Source: Baffinella frigidus
Taxonomy: Eukaryota; Cryptophyceae; Cryptomonadales; Baffinellaceae
Assembly: GCA_026770585.1 (NCBI GenBank)
Contig: MU648080.1
Span: 1-12,895 of the forward strand
DNA: 12,895 nucleotides
Direction: 5' to 3'
Part shown: piece after piece, positions 7,661-12,320 of the stretch
How the letters are laid out: every line of letters starts with the position of its first letter
Numbering within the stretch: position 1 is the stretch's first letter
Program-made: the position numbers and the translations under genes
The notes under the pieces: generated by a model
Told to the model about the DNA's origin: nothing
Seen by the model: only the letters and a program-made list of their open reading frames with translations
The model's database searches: none

Positions 7661-8251
7661 ATGTCTCCGGTTTATATCATTGATGATGTGACGCTGGACA
7701 CTTTCATGTGTTCCATGCTCACCTGGGCCGCCGTGTCCATCACGACCTTCTGCGTCATAGTCCTCGTCGCGAACCGCTCGCACATTACGGAGTGGTTTAC
7801 CGACCAGAACAACCCGTCTCGTGGCCACTTGCAGAAGCAGTTTCAAAACGCCCCCTCTGGGGAAAAGGAGGAAATGTTGGACGACATGATAGAAGGCTTC
7901 GTACAGGGCGAGAGAGTCCTGAAGCATTTCACTAATATTGTGAATACGGGAGGCGTCCTGACCAAAGAGCAACAGGACAAAGTTTACACCCTCACTGAGA
8001 AGAAAGTGATTGTGGAATCCCAGCAAATGAAAGGAATGTTGCTGACTCGTATGCCGGAGTGGCTGAAAGATGTCGAAGAATGCGAGAGCCGTTTTCGTGA
8101 AGTCATCGATGCGATGAAGACGAAGAAAATGGACGCCAACACGAAGCTGGACTATGCGAACGCGCTGAACCAACTCAGACTCAAACACGCTGCCCTGATG
8201 AACGATGCGGATTTCAAGAAGACCGTACAGGAATCTAAGATGCCCTGCTAA
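7661..8251 (+). CDS. N-terminally anchored helical membrane protein
   Basis: The first ATG in frame is at 7661 (MSPVYIIDDVTLD); nine bases upstream the frame offers only a TTG. The product has 196 residues. One hydrophobic span lies at about residues 14-37 (MCSMLTWAAVSITTFCVIVLVA), followed by a long hydrophilic region that is strongly helical and charged, with likely coiled-coil segments (EKEEMLDDMIEGFVQGERVL; KLDYANALNQLRLKHAALM). It ends in MPC. There is no cleavable signal peptide pattern, so it looks like a tail-in-cytosol or signal-anchor protein with a coiled-coil stalk. A role in virion envelopment or membrane tethering is plausible but unproven. The 3' flank (8252-8451) contains a nested inverted-repeat structure. 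Confidence 0.78.
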   Translation: MSPVYIIDDVTLDTFMCSMLTWAAVSITTFCVIVLVANRSHITEWFTDQNNPSRGHLQKQFQNAPSGEKEEMLDDMIEGFVQGERVLKHFTNIVNTGGVLTKEQQDKVYTLTEKKVIVESQQMKGMLLTRMPEWLKDVEECESRFREVIDAMKTKKMDANTKLDYANALNQLRLKHAALMNDADFKKTVQESKMPC

Positions 8252-8269
8252 GCATCTCAGGGGCGACCC

Positions 8270-8320
8270 GGGGTGTAGCAGTAGAACAATGTGTTCCAAT
8301 GCGATTGGTTAATACACCCC
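8270..8320. other. Nested inverted repeats, possible three-way junction
   Basis: An outer stem pairs GGGGTGTA (8270-8277) with TACACCCC (8313-8320). Inside lie GAACA-atg-TGTTC (8284-8296) and CAAT-gcg-ATTG (near 8297-8307). It sits 19 bases after the stop of the membrane protein gene, in the gap between two convergent genes. It could be a 3'-UTR RNA structure or a DNA cruciform; a chance fold is not excluded. Confidence 0.4.
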
Positions 8321-8360
8321 TCAAATGATCAAACAAATCACGATGCATCTATTTTGTCCT

Positions 8361-8366
8361 TTTATT
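8361..8366 (-). terminator. Poly(A) signal (AATAAA, minus strand) for the ankyrin gene
   Basis: TTTATT on + gives AATAAA on the minus strand, about 86 bases beyond the ankyrin gene's stop. Confidence 0.45.
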
Positions 8367-8451
8367 TGTACACACAACACGCACAGCCTCTATCTAAACG
8401 TAACGCCATCTATACCACTTATTCCTAGAAGAAAACCCCAACTTTCACCTT

Positions 8452-9123
8452 TCAAAGTTGATCCAGCACCATCCGAAGGATTCCAGGATCAAGCAGCATC
8501 AACAGAGAATTATCTCCTACACGCTTCTGTTGTCCCATGGCAACTGCCTCGCGCCGGTTGCGCCGGACTCTCCGCACGCGCTCTGCCTCTGCCCTGATCA
8601 GTGCGACTTTCGCAGGGTTTGCTGTTACGGCCACGTCCTGCACAACCACGTCCTCCACAACAAGGCCACTCTTTGTCATTATCTCAACATCCACACCGTG
8701 CCGTATCAGTGTACGTACTGTGCGTGTAGATCCTTCGGTTACTGCCCAGTACAGCGCTGTCTTTCCGTCCTTATCCTGTGCGTTCACGTTTGTTTCGTTC
8801 TTAAGCAGCAACTTCAGCGCCTTGGGGTCCACTTCATTATTACACGCAGCTAACATCAGCACCGTGAGCCCATTGTGGGATTTTGCCGACGGATCCGCAC
8901 CGGCTTCAATCAGCATCCTCGCCATCTTACGGCTGTTCTTGCAATGAAGTAGACAAAGGTGAAGAGGCGTCTCTCCAAAAGGGGACGTCGCCGAAACGCT
9001 TGCATGTGACTCCAGAAGCAGTTTCACTGCATTCACATCCTCATCGAATATTTTTTCCATCAGCGGTGTAAAACCCATACTATCGCGCTCCTCGACATCG
9101 GGGTTTCCAGGGGCGATGGACAT
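8452..9123 (-). CDS. Ankyrin repeat protein
   Basis: The first ATG is at 9121-9123 (MSIAPGNPDVEERD); the longer frame starts at GTG 9150. The product has 223 residues. Four ankyrin units are visible: about residues 14-45 (GFTPLMEKIF...), 46-80 (GETPLHLCLLHC...LIEAGADPSA), 81-115 (GLTVLMLAACNN...NVNA) and 116-148 (GKTALYWAVTEG...LIRHGVDVEI). A basic helix follows (RAEAERVRRVRRNRREAV) and then a hydrophobic C-terminal end (SLLMLLDPGILRMVLDQL). Ankyrin repeats bind other proteins; in large DNA viruses they commonly act on host factors, sometimes with a C-terminal F-box-like element. No clear F-box is seen here. It shares a divergent promoter with the gene at 9313. Family call is firm; partner and role are unknown. 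Confidence 0.9.
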   Translation of the reverse strand: MSIAPGNPDVEERDSMGFTPLMEKIFDEDVNAVKLLLESHASVSATSPFGETPLHLCLLHCKNSRKMARMLIEAGADPSAKSHNGLTVLMLAACNNEVDPKALKLLLKNETNVNAQDKDGKTALYWAVTEGSTRTVRTLIRHGVDVEIMTKSGLVVEDVVVQDVAVTANPAKVALIRAEAERVRRVRRNRREAVAMGQQKRVGDNSLLMLLDPGILRMVLDQL

Positions 9124-9221
9124 GTTGGGATGGGGACGCCTCTCGAGCACACGAAATCTACGCTGGACAAGAAAGCTGTCACCAGCCCTCTCCGCCCAGC
9201 GTCTTGAAGGGTGTGCATGTG

Positions 9222-9230
9222 TTTAAATAG
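9222..9230. promoter_or_regulatory. Shared TTTAAATA element between divergent genes
   Basis: TTTAAATAG on +, which is CTATTTAAA on the minus strand, lies 83-91 bases before ATG 9313 and about 99 bases before the ankyrin ATG. The TTTAAA core is palindromic, so one element could serve both directions. Confidence 0.45.
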
Positions 9231-9312
9231 GAGTCACGTTTTGTAAAAAAACGGATCTGGTCTGCTTCCCGTATCTTTCCTTTTTGGGTTCATATGACCA
9301 AAATCTGTGACA

Positions 9313-9702
9313 ATGTCTCGAGGCATTCCAGATGCGCAAATTACGAACGCGTGTGGGTATGTCTTCGGCAGCGACAGCCACGGGGTGTACGTGGTGCAAC
9401 TTGACGGCTTTCATGGAATGCTCCGTGTGAAACCGCGATACGACCCTGACGTGTTGTCTCAGTTGCGAAACTGTAGCGCGTTGAATCCACTTCCGGTCCG
9501 TGTAGATGTCAGGACATACGACATCGCACAAAAGCTGTTTCATGGCTGTCTCAGGAAACCAGATGTTCAAGTGAACGATATCGACACCAAGGTTGCTCCC
9601 GGTTTTGTCGAGACCAACTCCTCTAGTATGAGTGTTCCGGGCATGGGTGTTCCGGGCGATGAAACAAAGAAAACACGTAGACTGTCTCCCATGGTGTGCT
9701 GA
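9313..9702 (+). CDS. Small unknown protein, beta-rich N-terminus
   Basis: ATG 9313 is the first ATG; two codons earlier the frame has only a GTG. The product has 129 residues. The N-terminal 70 or so alternate short hydrophobic strands with polar turns (CGYVFGSDSHGVYVVQLDGFHGMLRV), as in small beta-barrel or OB-like domains. The C-terminal third is polar and probably disordered, with a duplicated VPG(M/D) motif encoded by an imperfect 15-bp tandem duplication at 9632-9661, ending in a basic patch (KKTRR). No family is recognised. The next gene begins about 120 bases downstream on the same strand, beyond a large palindrome. Confidence 0.65.
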   Translation: MSRGIPDAQITNACGYVFGSDSHGVYVVQLDGFHGMLRVKPRYDPDVLSQLRNCSALNPLPVRVDVRTYDIAQKLFHGCLRKPDVQVNDIDTKVAPGFVETNSSSMSVPGMGVPGDETKKTRRLSPMVC

Positions 9703-9733
9703 TGTGGTTCAAAGGAAACGTCTCGTTGTGATG

Positions 9734-9759
9734 AACACACGTGTGGACACACGTGTGTT
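9734..9759. promoter_or_regulatory. 26-bp palindrome with two CACACGTGTG sites
   Basis: AACACACGTGTG (9734-9745) and CACACGTGTGTT (9748-9759) are perfect 12-base inverted copies around a 2-base spacer. Each arm itself contains the 10-base palindrome CACACGTGTG. It lies between two + genes, about 30 bases upstream of the TATA box of the GxxExxY gene. A binding site for a dimeric (E-box-type CACGTG) regulator is the simplest reading; a transcript-end hairpin is the alternative. Confidence 0.6.
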
Positions 9760-9787
9760 TGTGAAAGGTGTCAAAAGGATTGAATGA

Positions 9788-9793
9788 TATAAA
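9788..9793 (+). promoter_or_regulatory. TATA box of the GxxExxY gene
   Basis: TATAAA lies 39 bases before ATG 9827, similar to the 36-42 base spacing at two other genes here. It makes the out-of-frame ATGs at 9793 and 9799 unlikely to be transcribed. Confidence 0.5.
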
Positions 9794-9826
9794 TGAACAT
9801 GTGTTCAAACTGGTGTACAGCAAGGC

Positions 9827-10615
9827 ATGCGACTAGGCAACCTTCTGATCTTGCAAGCGCTATACCCTGTCCACAATTATATCTGTGCTACACCTGGCAT
9901 CCGGAACAGAGGAGTTCATACCACGGCAGCACCCCTCAAAGTAAACAGAGCCATACCTGGTTGGTCGCATCTGAACACGACGGAGTTCCTTGACGCAAAG
10001 ATGCTTTCGAATCTCCGTCGGTCAATGAGTTATTCGGCCCACTCGCCACTGAGTGCACTGGCCGATCCCGTGGGTTCTGTGAGCAGGCCTCAGTCTCCCA
10101 CGAGCCAACTGGGTATGGAAGGACCCGAACGCGCTCCCACACCCAGTGCTGTAGAGGCGCTCACGCCGGTCTGTACCGCAATTGGCTCCGTTCGTTACCG
10201 GGCCGTGGACGTCCATGAGGCCATGTGTTCGATTATCAGAGACGTCTACCGTAGGTGTGGGGGGGGGTATACTGAATCATTCTACCAGCGGGCGGTGCTG
10301 CGCGCTGCGTATCTTCAGGGACTCCCTGTCATGATGGAACGGGACCTGTTCGCTAATTTTGGGGACGGTGTACTCCTTGCGGGGAGAGTAGACCTGGAAG
10401 TCGCCGGGATGTGTCTATACGAGCTGAAGATTGGGTCACCGAAGATCCTTGTTGACTCCAAGCAAATCAAGAAATACCTCAAGACATATGACGCGAAAAA
10501 AGAGGACATTCAGATCGCATCACTGGTGTATTTCGGAACGGGTCATGTGTTCATTCACACCGTCCGGGAGCGCATCGGTACAGGGCGGTCTGATTTGATG
10601 CATGTGGACATATAA
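9827..10615 (+). CDS. GxxExxY-type PD-(D/E)XK nuclease-fold protein
   Basis: The product has 262 residues from ATG 9827. Residues 1-115 are an unassigned, Ser/Pro-rich extension. Residues 122-250 match the GxxExxY family of the PD-(D/E)XK superfamily: a VHEAM helix (about 129-133), GYTESFY at 147-153 (Gly147, Glu150, Tyr153), the LPVMMERDL strand, then GRVDLEV with Asp189 and YELKIG with Glu199 and Lys201. These give the D...ExK triad, and a Gln follows at 213. The acidic and lysine residues expected of a metal-dependent nuclease are therefore present. The family is common in bacteria and also found in giant viruses; its cellular role is not established. Gly145-147 are all GGG within a run of nine G. 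The gene is preceded by a CACACGTGTG palindrome and TATA box, and followed 7 bases later by another such palindrome. Family call is strong; activity is inferred. Confidence 0.88.
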   Translation: MRLGNLLILQALYPVHNYICATPGIRNRGVHTTAAPLKVNRAIPGWSHLNTTEFLDAKMLSNLRRSMSYSAHSPLSALADPVGSVSRPQSPTSQLGMEGPERAPTPSAVEALTPVCTAIGSVRYRAVDVHEAMCSIIRDVYRRCGGGYTESFYQRAVLRAAYLQGLPVMMERDLFANFGDGVLLAGRVDLEVAGMCLYELKIGSPKILVDSKQIKKYLKTYDAKKEDIQIASLVYFGTGHVFIHTVRERIGTGRSDLMHVDI

Positions 10616-10621
10616 CCATAG

Positions 10622-10631
10622 CACACGTGTG
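10622..10631. promoter_or_regulatory. CACACGTGTG palindrome upstream of the 10699 gene
   Basis: This is the third exact copy of the 10-base palindrome. It lies 7 bases after the GxxExxY stop and 26 bases before the TATTTATA box of the next gene, mirroring the layout at 9734-9793. Confidence 0.5.
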
Positions 10632-10656
10632 TGGATTGGACCCGTTTATCATTACA

Positions 10657-10664
10657 TATTTATA
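10657..10664 (+). promoter_or_regulatory. TATTTATA box of the 10699-11163 gene
   Basis: TATTTATA lies 42 bases before ATG 10699 and supports that start over the upstream GTG codons at 10627 and 10631. The ATG at 10668 would be upstream of the expected transcript start. Confidence 0.5.
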
Positions 10665-10698
10665 CCAATGTGGATCGCGTCACAACCCAAACCAGACC

Positions 10699-11163
10699 AT
10701 GCCACGACGTGTGCGTATTCGTGAAACGGGGGTCATCCACGTGTCAGGATACCTCACCCGTGTGGCACTTCTACCAGTCCTTCGGAACTGTGTGGCCGAC
10801 TATGCAGACCGCGTTGCATTATTCCTGGAGAAAGTTCCACAGACCTGGTTGTTCCTAGAGGCGGTGCTTGGTATTTTGGGAAATGGTACACCCGAACAGC
10901 CTATTGATACATCTGATCTCATTGCGATCAGTTCGATGCTGCCACCATACACCGAGTGGTGTGTGGTGGGTCTACAGATGGGGTTCATACCAACCTCAGA
11001 TAAGGGACGTGAGCACAGCTGGCGGTGGTACAGGTTGAAGTACTTCCTACAGGAGTACGTGCAATGTTACCGGCTGAATCGAAGATGTATCGAGGCGGTT
11101 GTGGAACTAGATAGGCGTGGTGTGGGGCTGCGCTTCAGACGTAACCAGTTTGCTGGAATGTGA
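10699..11163 (+). CDS. Small basic protein, unknown
   Basis: Translation from ATG 10699 (MPRRVRIRETG) gives 154 residues; in-frame upstream codons are only GTG and lie before the TATA box. The N-terminus and C-terminus are basic (MPRRVRIR; GLRFRRNQF) and the middle is helical and rich in Leu, Trp, Tyr and Cys (VPQTWLFLEAVLGIL; SWRWYRLKYFLQEYVQCYRL). No membrane span, signal peptide or catalytic motif is visible. The basic ends suit nucleic-acid or capsid binding, but that is a guess. The gene converges on the 11178-11876 gene with 14 bases between stops; the gap carries ATTAAA (11167-11172), a possible weak poly(A) signal. Confidence 0.72.
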   Translation: MPRRVRIRETGVIHVSGYLTRVALLPVLRNCVADYADRVALFLEKVPQTWLFLEAVLGILGNGTPEQPIDTSDLIAISSMLPPYTEWCVVGLQMGFIPTSDKGREHSWRWYRLKYFLQEYVQCYRLNRRCIEAVVELDRRGVGLRFRRNQFAGM

Positions 11164-11177
11164 TTCATTAAATTTCA

Positions 11178-11876
11178 TTAAGCGTTACACAACAGCCTTG
11201 GTTTGAGCGGGTTCTCCTGGGATAGTTCTAAAAGTGTTTCCACCTCGTGTCCCACGTGTACAGTCCCGTCTAGGAACTGACGAGCCCCCTCTATGTAACC
11301 CACCCACTGCAATACGAGCGTGTTGCCGTTAGCCGTGGGGGATTTTAGAAGTGGGTCAAACTCCTCGCGCAAGATACGGTAGCGCTCCTCCGGCTTCACG
11401 CAAGAGAGGTCTTCGTACTGAACCCTTTGCGCATACGAAGAAGACGGAGAAGTCCCCCACGCCACCACGTCATAAATCAGCACCCGGGGTCTGCGGTGTG
11501 AGTTGAGACAGTCTTCTGTGTAATGCGCGAGAAGGATACACCCTGCGGGCGTCTTGGCGGGGAGAGAGATGGTGTCGGTGGCGTAGTACACATTACCCGT
11601 CTCTTGGATACACACGGCCGTGCACGCGTCTCCGAGTGAGATCAGGAGGATCGGCACACGAATCCGTGGGACCCACGTCATCATGCTCTTCGTGCATAAT
11701 TCTGCCTCCTTTATGGTTTGCGTTGGGTCGAACTCGATACATTTGTCTATATAGTCCCCAAGCTGAACACACGGCCCGCACGTCCCCACTGTCAGAAAGC
11801 GTCTGAGGACATTACCATCTATGGTATCCTGTATTGCTTGACATTCTTCCAGCGTCGGACTACCTGTGCGTGCCAT
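11178..11876 (-). CDS. Snurportin / capping-enzyme-like fold protein without active lysine (tentative)
   Basis: The first ATG is at 11874-11876 (MARTGSPTLEEC), giving 232 residues; the frame upstream offers only GTG 11954. The centre resembles the nucleotidyltransferase fold of mRNA capping enzymes and snurportin cap-binding domains. RVPILLISLGDACTAVCIQE (73-92) aligns by pattern with the strand pair around motif I, ISLPAKTPAGCILLAHY (103-119) with the region of motif III (LDGE), and RVLIYDVVAWGT (131-142) with motif IIIa. PEERYRILREEF (162-173) resembles the helix after it. The KxDG lysine is absent, as in snurportin, so a binding rather than catalytic role is favoured. This rests on remembered family patterns, not a search. 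The TATTTGAA box and a CACACGTAG inverted repeat lie upstream. The reading frame is much firmer than the fold call. Confidence 0.72.
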   Translation of the reverse strand: MARTGSPTLEECQAIQDTIDGNVLRRFLTVGTCGPCVQLGDYIDKCIEFDPTQTIKEAELCTKSMMTWVPRIRVPILLISLGDACTAVCIQETGNVYYATDTISLPAKTPAGCILLAHYTEDCLNSHRRPRVLIYDVVAWGTSPSSSYAQRVQYEDLSCVKPEERYRILREEFDPLLKSPTANGNTLVLQWVGYIEGARQFLDGTVHVGHEVETLLELSQENPLKPRLLCNA

Positions 11877-11924
11877 GTACAGAGAATGGTGGTGTGTTCC
11901 TCCTACACAATCTATGCGTTTGTG

Positions 11925-11932
11925 TTCAAATA
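11925..11932 (-). promoter_or_regulatory. TATTTGAA promoter element of the 11178-11876 gene
   Basis: On the minus strand CCTATTTGAACAC precedes ATG 11876 by about 50 bases. It closely matches CCTATTTAAACAC upstream of the ankyrin gene. Confidence 0.45.
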
Positions 11933-11935
11933 GGA

Positions 11936-11966
11936 CACACGTAGTGAGGTACACATGCTACGTGTG
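11936..11966. promoter_or_regulatory. CACACGTAG inverted repeat
   Basis: CACACGTAG (11936-11944) and CTACGTGTG (11958-11966) are perfect 9-base inverted copies with a 13-base loop, placed directly upstream of the TATTTGAA element. It resembles the CACACGTGTG sites near 9740 and 10622 in sequence and placement. Confidence 0.5.
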
Positions 11967-12131
11967 CTCCAAACGGGTGATATACAGCGAGCGATTGGAG
12001 CTGGACACATACACGCCAAGCGAGCTAGTTTATTTTCGAAAATACACTCTCTCACATCACCCACTTCCACCCCCATTCCCAATGCGTCGCGCCAAGGCCG
12101 AGAGGAGACACATGCCACTACCCACACCTGA
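11967..12131. other. Non-coding gap with a 14-bp palindrome and poly(A) signal
   Basis: I see no gene here. It contains TATTTTCGAAAATA (12031-12044), a perfect palindrome, and TTTATT at 12029-12034, which is AATAAA on the minus strand. That signal lies about 240 bases beyond the stop of the right-hand minus gene and may end its transcript. The rest is pyrimidine-rich on + toward the telomere-like block. Confidence 0.4.
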
Positions 12132-12186
12132 TTAGGGTTGAGGGTTGAGGGATTTGGGTTTAGGGTTTAGGGTTTGGGGTTTAGGG
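12132..12186 (+). repeat. Telomere-like TTTAGGG block 1 (degenerate)
   Basis: About eight units: one TTAGGG, two TTGAGGG, one ATTTGGG, then TTTAGGG twice, TTTGGGG and TTTAGGG. The TTTAGGG heptamer is the plant-type telomere repeat, also used by many algae, dinoflagellates and oomycetes. The G-rich strand runs rightwards, as toward a chromosome end on the right. Degeneracy suggests an old interstitial or subtelomeric tract. Confidence 0.85.
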
Positions 12187-12263
12187 CACCGATTGAGTTC
12201 ATCCCCCGCAATCAGTCACCATTACCACCGCGCGCACCCGGATGCTCCCATCGTTGCGCACCT

Positions 12264-12320
12264 TGTTTGGGGTTTATGGTTTAGGGTTTAGGGTGCAGGG
12301 TTTAGGGTTTAGGGTTTCGG
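12264..12320 (+). repeat. Telomere-like TTTAGGG block 2 (degenerate)
   Basis: A second block follows 77 bases of unique sequence after the first. It includes exact TTTAGGG units and variants TTTATGG, TGCAGGG and TTTCGG. It overlaps the 3' end of the right-hand minus gene, whose TAA stop (12274-12276) lies inside it. Confidence 0.85.

Noticed and set aside
8452-9123. F-box at the C-terminus of the ankyrin protein
   Set aside because: The hydrophobic end (LLMLLDPGILRMVL) is short and lacks the recognisable F-box/PRANC pattern.
9313-9702. eIF1A-like or OB-fold identity for the 129-residue protein
   Set aside because: Only the alternating strand pattern is shared; no conserved residues could be aligned.
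9793-9993. Plus-strand 66-codon frame at 9793
   Set aside because: Its ATG overlaps the TATA box of the GxxExxY gene, and it overlaps that gene in another frame.
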